From positions 12,815,473-12,879,472 of the forward strand of contig JAQFVV010006215.1 of assembly GCA_028023455.1 (NCBI GenBank): a stretch of DNA of 64,000 nt, read 5' to 3'. Each line of letters begins with the position of its first letter. Position 1 is the stretch's first letter. Position numbers and translations under genes: made by a program. This document shows positions 24,000 to 37,889 of the stretch, piece after piece. The notes beneath the pieces are model-generated. The model did no database searches. It worked only from the letters and a program-made list of their open reading frames with translations, and was not told where the DNA came from. Source of the DNA: Epiperipatus broadwayi. Lineage: Eukaryota; Onychophora; Udeonychophora; Euonychophora; Peripatidae.

Positions 24000-26900
24000 A
24001 ATTTAATATTCTAGAAGTGTTAAATAATTTAATATAATATTTTAAAAGATGAGTCATATTATTTAGAAAATTATTTTGTAATAATAAAATTTAATATATA
24101 AGTAAATTAGTATGTGTTAAGAAGTTGGATTAACCAATGAGATTACTAGATAAAATAAGTATAAATAGTGCTGTTCAGTCAGTCTAGACAGAATTGAGAA
24201 ATTTATTATTATTTTTTTAAACTTGTTTCATTTGTGTAATTGGATCTTGTTTAAAGTTGTATTTTTATAAAATTATTATTTAGTTAAAAGTTTAAAGTAC
24301 AATTTTAAATAACTATTTTAAAATATCTGACTAAGCTAGTTATTTTCTATCAGCAAAATTTCATTTGAAATTTGATGAAAAACTATGATAATTTTATGGA
24401 AGTCAATAGTAATTATCAAAGTGTTGGGAAAACGTGTATCAAAAGCCTGAGAAGTTAAACCATATGACTGGAAGAGATTTAAAAATGCATAAGAACTTTC
24501 AATTTAATATGTTTAGTATATTTGGAATGAAAGAACATTTATTTTTAATAACTTTGATAAACTCTAATAACTACAAACTGTTAAGAAAGTTTAACCTTAT
24601 GAGAAGGATATTTGTTAAAAATTATTTAAAGTTTTATGAATTTTAAAAGAAAAGACAAATTAAGATTAAGCATTTGAATTGAAACTTGTATGAAAGAATA
24701 TCATAAAATGTGTGTATAATTTACATTCTATTAATGCAGAAATACTTTATTCCTAGTTTATCTTAAAGAGCAATTTGAATCCCAATTATATATCTAAAAG
24801 TGATGCATAGCAAGATTGAGAAAATGGATCTTGAACTTTATTTAAAAAAAAAAATTACTTAGTTGAAAGAATGAAGGATGAACTATACATCTTAAAAGTT
24901 TTTACTACTTAAAGAAGGATAAATGGATTATATGTTTAAATGATTTCCCTTATTAAAATTAAGAAGGATTGTGATGTTGTTTTTTAAAAATTATCATTGT
25001 TATATAATATTGCTGGATGGAGAAGTTGTATAATTTTATATAAAAAATTATTGATTGAGATGTGCGCATTTGAGAAAAAAAAACTTGAATTTTTAAAAAT
25101 ATTTATCTTTAATAAACGTGAGTATTTACGTTTCGTTTGAAAGAAAACTTTTTTATATAAAATACTTTATAAATCCTTATGGATGAAAAATATTAATGTC
25201 ACTATATTTTGCTAAAATCTAGACTTGCCTGAAAAATATATGTACATAAAAAATGTATTGTTTAATATGAAATTGTACTCCTAAATGTTTTTATACTGAA
25301 ATACTTGTTTTGCTAATAAATATTAAGATAACAGACTTAAAAATAAATTTACCCAGTGTATGTGAGCAATATTTCAAGATTTTTAAAGATTTAATTTTGT
25401 GAGTTACCAAGTTTTGAGTGTCGATGGGGGAAGAGCAGTTTTCATTCAAACTTTTTTCTAATATCTTAGCAATGAAAGAAGAAACAAAGTGGTAGAAGAA
25501 TGTAGGGAAAAAAAGACATTAGTAACTTTGAATTTTTTATTATCTTAGTTTTTTAGTATTAATATTTTTATTATCATTATCTTTAATAATGTTTGATTGA
25601 TATCTTCATTAGAAAGATATTTTTGTTTTTAAATATTGATATAATTTATTTCTTTTAATAAATAAAGAAAAAATAGATATCAGAAAATAATTTTCTGAAA
25701 GGTAAATAAAATACTTATAGCTTATTTGGTTGGACGATCAGGAAATGAAGTGGAACACCATATATAATTTTAATAATTGTTAGAATTATAGGTAACATGT
25801 TATGTATTTTATATCACATTGTAATCATATTTTTAAATATTTTTCATTCATATTTTATTTTCATATTGCTTGAATATTAAAGCTAGATGAATTATATTTA
25901 TATGATTATGAATGTACTAATTATTTTATAAATAAAAGATAAATGTAAGAGAATGCCTTGTGAGTTATCTAATGGTGTTTTAAGTATATTTTTTATAAAT
26001 GCTTGGATATGCATATATTTTACATGATTGAGTTAATATATCATTATAGATGGTATCTGTTGAGAGACAGTGATATGAAAGTATTGATCTCTAAATTATA
26101 TAATGCTATAATATAAATGAATAGATGTATGATACTGATGAATATTTTATCAAAATCATTTGTACATAAAATTCTTTGAACCATCTTGAAGTGAATATTA
26201 GATATTTGTTTTAGAAGTGGTTTAAAGATTATTTTTGTAGCATAGTTAGTATTTCTTTGAAATGTTAGTAGAATTATTCAGCATGTGGAAGATAAAGAAT
26301 AGTGGTCAGGGAAAGTAGTTATTAAATAAAATCCTAGGTGTTAGGGATTATAAGTTGATAATCTAAATGCAGGTAACAAAGGAGTGAAGATAACAAAGGA
26401 TTGCATAGTTATTCCAGACAGTTGTGTTTTTTCCACAGTTCAGTAAAAGCTCAGGTAGAAACTATGGCAGGAATTTAGGGAACATAATAAATATGACCTT
26501 AAGCACTGTAACCATGATGATGTTTTCATACTTGTTTGAATTATCTCTCACTATAATCGCCACTGGTATTACATTGTAAATGATAGTTTTTTAAAAATGG
26601 TTAAAATAATAACTAGATGGTTGAAAGTTGGAAATTTTGGGAATGCAAGAGATAAAAAAAATTATAACAAATGATGTTGAGGTATTTACTGTTTTATAAC
26701 AAAAGTAGAGAATGAATAATTTAATATCCCTATAATTGTTTGAATGTTAGAGATCATTAAACTCAAATATTAGTGCATATTTTGATTGGATTGCGAGAAA
26801 GAGTGATGAAAGTATGATATCTGAATGCTATGATGGATATAAATTATAATAATGAATAGGTAAAGAATGTCAAGCAATATAATTCTTTAATAGAATTTAA

Positions 26901-29900
26901 ATTTTCTATAAGAAGAATGAACTTATAAAACAGAGAAATATTATAGGATATTTTTTAAATGTTTTAAAAGTAATTAATTTTATAAAGTGATGCAATAACT
27001 ATATTTTTCTTTATTTAAATTTTGTGTTGAAATGCTAGAACATATCCAAACACTAAAGAGAAATGCTTTACTGGAATGTAAAAGAAGTGTCCAATAATTT
27101 TTTTTTAATATTACAGTATATGCTAAGTTTTATATAAGTGATAACTTGAATTAAATTTTATAGTAATAAGAATAATCTAATTACAATTATTTTAAAAACA
27201 TAAAGCATAGTATTAATTTAATAAATCATATTTATTTAATGTGTCTTATTATCATAGTGACAATAGATAAAAATAATAGATTACTATTATAAAGTACTGT
27301 ATAATTTTATTTTTTCATTATAAATAGTCGGAATGAAGGCTATTTTTTGTTTGTTATTTTATTATGTTTTTCTTATGTAAATATTTTAATTTTAATTAAT
27401 TTTTTATGTTGTTTTATATTGTACATTTTTTAAAATTATAGTGTTCTGAACTAGTATTGTTAAATTATAATAAAATTTGTTAATGTTTTTGTTGTCTTGA
27501 GAGTTTGATTTGTCTGAGTGTGTTTTTCTTGTTTCTTCATATAGACATACATGATTTGCAAAGATTATTTGGAACATTATTATTGCAAATGATTAATAAA
27601 AGTATATTATTATGATTGTTATTATTACTAAAGATCTAATTATTGGGCCTTATAAAAATTATCCCATGCCAATTTTAAATAATGCAATCATATTGAGAAT
27701 ATTTTCTATGAATGCCACATAACAAATAAAAGATTATATGATGTTTTATAAGAACTTATGATTTTACTTATGTTTTATTGAAGAGTATTAATAGCTAAAT
27801 ATATATATGATTTTTTAAAAGAATCGTTTAAATATTCTAGTTGTTTGTAGTTGTTTTGTGAGAATAGTTAAATATATGTAAAATCCCTCATTATATTTAA
27901 CTACAGGGTATTAATTAATTTATTATTATTATTATTATAAAATGAACCTGCAATATTAAATAATTATAGAGTTGTATGAATTGATGATAGATCGAAATTT
28001 AGTTAATATTAAATTTTACTATTATTTTTATGAAAGATTAATAATTGATTTATTGTTTTCATAATAAATTTAATAAGTTATTAAGTTAGGATTATTCTAT
28101 GTATATTGTAAGACATGAGAGTATTATGAGGTAATTTTGCTTTATAAATTAAGTAGGGGTAATGTTTTTATGCCACTGAGTGTGGTGTATCTTTCGGGAT
28201 ATATCCTCAATGTTAAACCACTGTACTTTGCTGGATGTCTCATGTCAAGAGTTTTCATAATTTGTATTAGTATTTTTTTAATCAAACCAGTTGTTAATTG
28301 TAATTAATGAGCTAGTTGTAATTTAAATTATTAGTAAAATAGATGAGCTGAACATTTATTTTGAACCCTGATTATTTATTATTGTTATTATTATTATGTG
28401 TTAACTTGGTTAATTTGTTATATTTAATTATTATGAAATATTAATTTGGTTAGATATTATATGTTAGAAGTGCATATTGAGCTAGTTATAATAATGCTTA
28501 TCTTTAATAGTTATTGTCTACATAATTCAATTATAGTTATATCAAATTTATCGATAGTTAGCCAGAGAGTCTTTAGGTCAGATTTTCCATAAGCAAGGGT
28601 ACAATATATATATATATCATTTCCCTTTTGATTAAAAGAGATTTTACTCATATTTTTAAAAGATAATCTTTCAAAAATTGGAATAAAATTAATTTTGATT
28701 AGCAATACAAGCACAAAATTTTAACCTCATCTCCTCTTGCATTTAATAGTTAAATGTATATCATCTGGCTACTATGCATACTAATTAAAATATATATACT
28801 ACAGCAAGTAAAAATTATTTTTATTAAGATTATCTCATAATACTTATAGAAAAAGCAACAAAAGTTCAATATGATGTGATCATCTTGGATCAACCAATTC
28901 AAATAAATGTGATATAAAACTATGATAACATATTAAAGAAATAAACAGGTTACATTATAATATTTGACTTCATTTTAACAAACACCATGCATTGAATTTA
29001 TTCTTCATATGAAGACAGCAGTATGTTCACAGATTATATTAAAGTTGATGCAAAATGCAGGAGTTGTAAAATATTTGGAATGAAAAAATATACATTCAAA
29101 ATGTTCACAACTGAAAATTTGATAGGTAGAATTGGAAAATGGATTTATTCTATAAAATTCTAAGAAAGTCGTTTTCAATTAATAATATTTAGAGTATATT
29201 AAAAAACAGTTTTTTATAAACATATATTTTAAGATTATTTTAAATAATTATCGATATTCAACCATTTTTAGTATTAAATAAACATAAGACACCTATTGTT
29301 AATAATGATATTTACTTAAAGAAAATGTAGATTCATGAGAAAATGTAACAAAATAATTTTAAAATTTGCTTCCACATTTGAATTTGTGAATTAACATAAA
29401 AATAAATGGTATGATTATCTTTTAGCTTGATGACAAACCAAGCTGTTAGGAGATCGTTCAAAATACTTTCTCTTGCCTACATACATATATAAAATGAAAC
29501 GAAATTAATTAAATAAATAATACTTGTAAATAATATAAAACAAATAGTATTTAAGAATAAAAATAAAAACAATATAAACCATGCAGATGAGCATGCATAA
29601 TGTGCAGTGTGCAAAGAAAAAAAATCCTGCTGATTTCAAAATTGATTTTGTTTGTATAAATTGAGCATGTAAATGTGTAATTTCATAATCAATACATGTA
29701 GGAATATTTTACACAAATTTAAAATAATAACAAATATAATAATAATTTTCATCTGTTTGTAAATGAAATAACCAAATTTTTTCATGAGGAAGGCAAAAAA
29801 TAAGTTGAAAATGTTTGATAGAGTTTTAAAGAAAGATCAAACATCAACTATATACTAATAAATTGGACAAAGATTTTATATTAATTTACCTATATAAAAA

Positions 29901-31409
29901 TTAGGATGAATGTTTTGTTGGAATTATTAATTGCTACAATAATAAGAATAGAAAAAGAAAGATAAAGAACCAGCATAAAAAATAATGAGAATTTGAAAGC
30001 AAATTATCAAAAGTGAAATATATTTCTTAATCATTAAAACTTGAACAGACAGTTTGGCAAAAAGATAATATATTTATGAATGAAATAACTTGGGGATTGG
30101 ATTTTCAAACTATATAAAGAAAGGTTGAAAATACTAATTATTTATTATTGAATTTAGATCAAATTCGAAAAAAATGAAAATGAATTTATTAAATTAATTG
30201 AATATACAGTTTTTTGGTTTTCTTTTATTGGCTTTTATATTGGTATTGAATAATGATTAAAAAATTAATTTTGTTGAATGAAAATTATAATGTTGGATAG
30301 ATAATAAAATAGATTTGAAATTTTAAGAGAAAACAAAATAATAGAGGAAAAGATATAATGTCTAGTAAGTATCTTAACGTTCATTGGATCAGATTCCTGA
30401 TTTGATTAAATAAAGGCGAAGTCATGTTTCATCATATACATATTGGGGAGGGGGATACACGTATACATATATATAAAGAGAAAAAATTCTAATGGTAATC
30501 ACACAATATGTATTTTTTATCTACATAGTGTTTTGTTTTTGTTTTTTAAAAAAAAAAAAAAAAATTCAAAGAGTGTTGATCCAAGTTTTTAAATTTGGCA
30601 ATTTTTTTTACAGTAAAAGTTTTATAAGGTTAATATTTCATCTACTGATTAAATAAAAAAGCTTTTTCTCCAGGGCAAAGTAAAAGAGTTCAAGTTATGT
30701 GCTTTTTATTTTTATAGATTTCAGATAATTAATATTTAATTAAACAATTTCATTATATTTAATCACTTTATAATATAATTCTACTTTTGTCTGAAAGATC
30801 AGCTATGATCACTATTTATAAGAGTATGCAAACCCCCTTCATTACTACTGAAAGTTGCATACTACTATATTTCATGGCAAAAATATTCATTCATCAACAA
30901 ATACTGGATGATTAGCTAAATTATCTATGGTCTGATTATAGAAAAATCTTGAGTTTTCTTTAAAAAAAATCCTCCTTTACTTAAAAAGATTTCCAAGCTC
31001 CTCTCCAAATGTGAACTCTCAGATCATAGGCATGTCAGAACAAAATAGTAATAACCATGGGACAAAGCTGTTAAATTAAACAGTGATCTTTTTTTTTTTT
31101 TTTTGTAAAAACAAAAAAACAAAACAATCTCTCAATCTACATATAAATCTAAAGATCATTCAAAGGAATGCATTTTCAAAGTTTAATTTTTTTTAAAAAA
31201 TCAATTAAAATAGTTATGACTAGTAATAATAGTTAATCTAAGCCTCTTGGTAAGCTATTATAATCTGAATATGATTAACTGAAATTATTACAACTGTTTT
31301 CATTCAAAACATCTGATAATTTTCTAGCAATATCAGTATTAAATCTAAATTATGGAGTCTGCATGAAGTAAAATTTTACTAAAAAAAAGAATGTAGAATT
31401 TCATTGTAA
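24000..31409. other. unassigned AT-rich intron, 7.4 kb
   Basis: The longest featureless stretch. Many TTAA/TAAT-rich patches and short chance frames (24434-24646 plus, 28511-28714 minus). A small GC-richer patch at 28160-28260 (CCACTGAGTGTGGTG ... CATGTCAAGAG) has no assignment. Confidence 0.5.
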
Positions 31410-32340
31410 AGATGCACATATATTTTCAAACATTATTGAACTACAGGATGAAAGTAGCATCAACTTTTAATAGTTTCTCTGCTATAACTTCACATCAATC
31501 CAAATTTTTTTTATTTCATTCATCAATTTTTCACATGACCTCTTTCCAACTGTCCATTTATTGCAACCTCTTCCAAGTAAGCAATGCCAAAATTCATTTA
31601 ATGAAAACTTTACCATTGAAAGCATTATGTCTCCATCTGCATTAATTTTCTGACCAAAGTATCTATAGTTTTTCTTTTTTCAATTTTTTACTATCAATTT
31701 TTATTTTATTTTTTAAAAATCTCTGAATATTATTTTAATTTTTTTAGCATTTCACTTTAGTCCAACTTTTTTTTGCTTTCATCTGATTCCTTTTATAAAA
31801 GTTCCTGAAACTCTGACATTTTATTTGTGAAATTCAAACTAATTATCTGTAAAATGTAAATGATTTAAGAATAATCTCCATCCATTTTTATTTTCTTAAT
31901 TTCCAATTTTAATCTTCAAAATGTGTAAAACTCCTAAAAAAGTTTTTCTGCTACATACCAATAACTATGTTAATCTTTTTAGTGTTACAACACAACTAAT
32001 CTAACCACTATTTTTATTTTTGATATTTTTCAGAATTATACAATATTCTGAGTCTACAACTTGATGTTCCAAAATTTTAATCATTGCAAAAATATTTTAA
32101 GTGTCAACGATCTACTAATCCAAAGCAAAACAGCCATTCATACTCACTGTTTCTATCTAAAACTTTTCTTAATACTTGGATTGATCTATTGCAGTATAAC
32201 CATTTAAATACAGCTTGTTCTTTTGATTGGCTTGAGTTCAAAATTCTCTGAAGACAAATTGTAATTATAATTTCAGAATTTCTAATATGTTCTTTTTCTT
32301 CTTTCTTAAATAATAATATACAATCGTGCAATAATTTCTC
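31410..32340 (-). pseudogene. decayed non-LTR retrotransposon (RTE-like RT relic)
   Basis: Minus-strand reading, broken by stops and shifts, gives in order an 'IQVLRKVLDRNSEYEWLFCFGLVD' stretch near 32110-32190, which resembles the block before the RT catalytic region (ERS.E...CF.D..KAF), and lower down 'RYFGQKINADGDIML' near 31620-31680, which resembles the Y-L-G-Q..S..DG block that follows the catalytic region. Spacing and order suit an RTE-type LINE. No usable frame remains. Confidence 0.35.
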
Positions 32341-33364
32341 TATTTCTTAATTTTCTTTTCAAATTTAAGAATAAAAAATGATTAAATAATTAACATTTTT
32401 TCATCTTCTTTGATTTAATTATATCTTATTAGATACCTACATACATGTGTGTGATGTATTATAGAAGCTATTTATTGATACAAACTCTTTAGCTGAATAA
32501 AAGTTGTCAGTGGGGATACAAATATTATTCTTAAATCACAAGAAAAGATAAAAACAATTGTTATGAAGCTATCAATATATATATATATCACTAATAAAGA
32601 TTAATATTAGAGAAAGAAAATAAGTTTGAATGAACTTTTTAAACTTAATAATTTGATGAAAAATCATCCCTGATGATAACATTATTTTATGAATCAATGA
32701 TCAAGGAAGAAATGTATGTGTACATATGTTTACTCTTTGATCACTATAGATAAAATATGATACTATTTTAAATATTATTAAAGGGAAAGAATGGATACAC
32801 TTCATTAATTCTTATCTCTAATTCATTTTCCTATTAACTATGATAGATTCAAAAATTTACATTCTAGAAGAAATCATATTTATATAGAAAACAAATATTT
32901 CATTATTTAAATATGAAAATATAAACTTTCATAGTTATTTTAAGAACTGCTTTTGACATAATCAGTTCATGGAATCAAATATTGTCACAAAATGAAAATT
33001 ATAATTTACATACATGAATATTATTTTATAAAATTTATATATATACACAAACAATATTAATACTGGAACTATAACTACTTTTATTTTTATACAAATTCAA
33101 TCATTGGTAATCAGAACATAAAATAAAGTTTGAAGATTGATAATATCAAGATTTCTTGTCAGTTATCATAACTAATCATATCACTGATAATTCCATATTA
33201 ATGATGCTTTTGATTTATATGTCTAAATAAATAATATTTTATTTATTAACAAGAATTTTATTATAAGTTTATCACAAGATTTAATGCATCCAAATAGTTT
33301 ATAACTAGATTTGATGAGGCTATCAAAATTTTGATATCACTGATCCATGTTCATTACTAAAATG

Positions 33365-33870
33365 TCAAATCATCTCAAATGTTATGTTTTGTCCAATAAA
33401 GCCATCTCATGAATAAAAGATTAAGTCTGAATTTCAAGCAGTATGGCCAAGAGATAAATACTTGACTATTTGATGTGCAATGTTGCTAGGTATAACAAGA
33501 ATCATGAAATTTAAATTAGCAATGATCTTAAATTACTCTTAAACATGTTTAATTAATGTATATAAAGAAATACCAATACATCAATCATTTTAATCTTCCA
33601 AAAATAAATATATTTAAAACAAAGACCCAGTGCACATTGCTAGCTGGAAAGCCAAATATAAAATGTCAAATCATTCTCAAAAATACTATGTTTTTCCAGA
33701 AATTTCAGGCATGAAGTAAAGATTTAAGTTTGAATTTCAAGCAGCACAACCAAGAAGTAACCTCTTGACTGTTTGCTGCAATGCTATTAAGTATACTAAA
33801 ACATAGATCTATCCAAACAAGGAGTGTGAAATTTAAATTAGCCATGAGTGTTAAATTGATTATAAACAAT
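33365..33870 (+). repeat. two diverged direct copies, about 300 bp apart
   Basis: ATGTCAAATCAT ... AAGTCTGAATTTCAAGCAG ... GAAATTTAAATTAGC occurs at 33365-33545 and again, diverged, at 33662-33870. Function unknown; possibly a SINE pair. Confidence 0.45.
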
Positions 33871-34362
33871 CATATTTCATTTACATATGCGTTATTCTAT
33901 GATTTTATTGCTTAAGATTGCATGATTACAAAATATAGAAATAAAAATAGATTAGTCAGTTTTAACTAAGTTTGTTGAGCATGATTTTACTTGAATGTTA
34001 TTTAATTAATATATGTTCTTTCAAATTGGATAATTGATAAGATAGATCATCAAATCCAGATATTACCAGTTGATAATCATTTAATAGGTACTGAAGAACA
34101 TTTATTGATACTTGGGAGAGCCATGGAATCACTATTGAAAATGCTAGGCGATAAATGAATTAAGTAGTGGGAATATGTTTTTTTTTTTTTTTTAGTTGTA
34201 CAAACGGAAAAAAAAAAGTGATGTGTTATATGGACAAAACTAAATAAAAATATATCGTGTGTGTGTGTGTTTTCCAGAAACAATATTACAATTGACAGGT
34301 AATAAAAAAAATAGGGGAAGTTAATTAATCAAATAAGAAGTAAAAAAAAAAAACGCTGTCGA

Positions 34363-34433
34363 GCGTTGGTGGTCGAGTAGTCAGACAGCTGCCTTACAAG
34401 CAGTTATCCCGGGTTCGCTTCCCGGCCGATGTT
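34363..34433 (+). repeat. tRNA-Val(UAC)-like sequence, probably SINE head
   Basis: Folds as a tRNA: acceptor GCGTTGG with CCGATGT (several G-U pairs), short D stem GTC/GAC, anticodon arm GCTGC-CTTACAA-GCAGT with anticodon TAC, variable TATC, and a perfect T arm CCGGG-TTCGCTT-CCCGG. The acceptor and D arms are weak and T-loop base choice (GTTCGCT for GTTCGA) is off consensus. I favour a tRNA-derived SINE head or pseudogene over a working gene. Its GC content stands out sharply from the surroundings. Confidence 0.55.
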
Positions 34434-34439
34434 TTGACA

Positions 34440-37400
34440 CATGAAAAAAAGTATAAAAAAAAACCGAATCGGTTGTACTCATACGAATTTACTAGTACAA
34501 AGTAATTTTTTTTAAAAATAAATGATACAATGTTGTTTTTCTTTTTTATTTACAAGTGAAAACAAAAAAAGATAATATGATATAGAATAAATTTTTAAAA
34601 AAAAATGTTGCAAAACATCAAAGCAAAAAAAAAAAAAGGCGAATATTTTCGCCAATAGCTTTAAAGGATACGGATGTCCAGAAAAAAAGGCTAGAAAGAG
34701 GTCGAGATGATTGTATTTTAAAGTACCTGTAGTATTATTTACAGAAAATACATTTTGTTTACAAAAAAAACTACTCCTTTCTTTTATAGACAAGAAAAAA
34801 CAGCTTGTTGCTTAAAATGTCATCTTTCCAATATAGTATTATTTCAATTGAAACATACACACATAATTATTACTTTCACTTTATTTTGATCAAACTGATA
34901 GTTTCCTTTGGTTTCAAAATTTTCTTTCCCGCTATAATCTCATAAAAAAAAATCTCACGTATCAATTTTCACTCATCGCCAGTGTGAGCGTGTGAAAATC
35001 AGTCTTAAAAAAGCATAAACTAGCAGACACTTGACCTTATCAAAAAAATAGCAGCGATAAATTACGCTATAATCTTATATTATACAATGAATTTCGGATC
35101 TTTATCTTCTTGTTTATTTGTTTTATTACTTTGTACAACTAAATGTGTATTTTTTATTTGTAATCTTTACTTTATAAAAAAAAAAATTGTACAAGTAAAT
35201 TTGTATTTGTACAACTAATTCGTATTTTTGTTCTTTGTTTATTTAATTAAATTTCTAAATTTTCAATCGTTTTATCACTTGGTATTTCCAGTAGTGGTTC
35301 CATAGTTATCACAATTGTCATTCCTCAATGCCTACTAAATAATTACATTAATAACTATCTTCTCTATTTATAATTTGATTTTAGAATTTGTGTGAAAATG
35401 CAAAATTAGTATTAGTTTCAATTTTTATGCCGTTTTTAGAGGAGAAAATGCTTGAATCTTTTTTGAAATAAGGACTCGCTATAATTAAAATTTAGGCTGG
35501 ATAAATTCGATTTTTTTTATCAAAAAAATTCTAGTTTGGTTTATAGTTTTTCTTTCAAACGGCTGACTCATAGTCAATCAGTTAACTTTCCAAAATTAGT
35601 TAATAGATGGATAACTAGCAATTTTTAGCTAATAATTCTTGATGAAAGTTCTAACTGTCACTTCAGATATTTGAATATCATATTACTTCTCAAGCAACAA
35701 ACCATACAAATAATAATAAGAAATCATAAAAATGATGGGGGGGGGGGGGAGGATATTTCTAACAAAATTGTAATGAAATGACTGTTTTATTTTTAAATAA
35801 CATTTATTAGTGCCCTAATTTATATGCTTGATCTTTTGTTTGTACAATGCAGTAGTGAGTAGATGGCACTTCTATTGATAAATATAACTATATAAAATAT
35901 TTATAAAAGTAAATGTGTTTAAGTTTATGTAATGATCCATAATAAATAACTGTATCTCATAAGCATTATTGTTTCTAAAAAATAATTATATTGCAATGTA
36001 AAAAATTCAATATAACCAAAGAAAGATTAAATTTGATTGAAGTTCTATATATAAATGAATGATTAGAAAATGAATACATGATGATCTTACCACTATTATA
36101 TGATTAATCAAAAGAACTTATTGTTTTATCACTTAAAAATAATTTGTGATAACATTGGGCATGTAAATTTCTGTAATCATAGGTAGGATTAGCAAGTAAG
36201 GCAATAATTTGTTCATAGAGCAAACCATTAGTATTAATTTTTGTATAAAAAATTAATAAATATAGACAAATTTGTTAATTATGAATTACAATGCCATTTT
36301 TATTAATATAAATATTTCCCAAACATCCTTAGAAACTTAGTCATTTTTTCAAAGGTACTTGTTTTTATTTATTATCAAATAAATTTTTAAGATGTATGTT
36401 GAGTAAAACAGCCTATAAATAGCTAATTGTGGAGCAAAGACCTTTTTAACAAATCCTTACAGAGTAGCAATGAAGACTGGTGATAAGAGTTTGACCACTT
36501 TCTTAGTTTAATCCTTTAACTAAAATTAGATGGATAGATATTTATCAAAACAGTTTGGATGATATAATCTGGATTTATTAAAAACTGTTATCTGGAAAAA
36601 AAAAATTAAAAAAAACAACACATCTGTTAAGCCTGATTTTAAGCAAATTCAAATTTTGCCCAATTTGTAGGCATGACACATGGATGTTATCTTTGCATCA
36701 TAAGATCCCTCACATATAATTAATTAGCAAAAACTATTTACAAAATTGTTTATCTAGACTAGTTTATAAAAGTTCATACAAAAAAAAAATAGAAAATTTT
36801 GATTTAGATTTTAAATGATCTTCAATAGTCATAAAATGTTTTATTACTCGAAATGAATATGCATTGCACACAAAAAAAGAACTATTGATTAATTTAAAAA
36901 TATATTTTGAAATATATATGGTACTTGATTATCTGTTCTAAATAAAAAAAATAGAGCAAGAATATAATAAAAATTAAGTACTAGAAAAAACTATCATATA
37001 AAATAAATTACTTGACATGTAAAGAAGTTTCCAACATAATTAACTTGATAAGATTTAATCTTAAAACTTTATATGTACTATAAAAAAATGTGACATAATA
37101 TATTAGAATTAAAATAGCAACAAAGAAAAAGTGTAAACAATCAGCAGGATTAAATTAATGTGCCTCATAAATTAATTAATCAGATACCATTAATCCTGTA
37201 AGGCACCTGAAAATAGTCGCCAAAATCGTCTACAAATAAACAATAGTAAAAAAAAAAAAATCACAAGCAACAATGTCTGTTTTTTTAATGACAACTATTA
37301 TTTTAATGTCTATATATACACACACACATACATATACACGAAAACATATAATATTACTAAATATTGTGTTTAATATAAAACCATTTATTAGACTACTAGT

Positions 37401-37889
37401 TGAATATGTGTTTATAATCTTATCTAGTAATTCCATGTTAAAATATAGTCACTTACAGAGTTGTTATATGAAACCATTATTTAAGCAATTTTTTTTATTT
37501 ATATCAAAAAGCCATATAAAATTATGATTTTATTAAATAATAAAAGAGATCTATTGTAATGCTAACATTTCGTTCTCTCTCATTAATTTAAAAAAAAAAT
37601 TATTTAATTTTAGATAAAAAAGTATAAAAAAGGGTTGTTATCAATATTCATTACATTACTTACCTTTACTGTAAAATAAAAATATTGAGAAGACTTTATT
37701 ATATTATTTATCATTTATATTTGAACCAAAATATATTATTTTTACAATTAATATTTATATTTAAGCATTTATAAATGTAAATAGAGTATATGATATGCTT
37801 GTATAATATGATGTAAAATTAGGTTTTCCTTAAATAATGTTAGAAGTATTTGTGCATGGACTATATATATATATGAAACCCTGTTAGCC
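34440..37889. other. unassigned AT-rich intron
   Basis: Contains a 13-base G run at 35737-35749 and CA/TA microsatellite patches near 37310; no gene or family recognised. Confidence 0.5.

Noticed and set aside
35737-35749. Run of 13 G as a quadruplex or regulatory site
   Set aside because: A single homopolymer run in intron with no partner runs.
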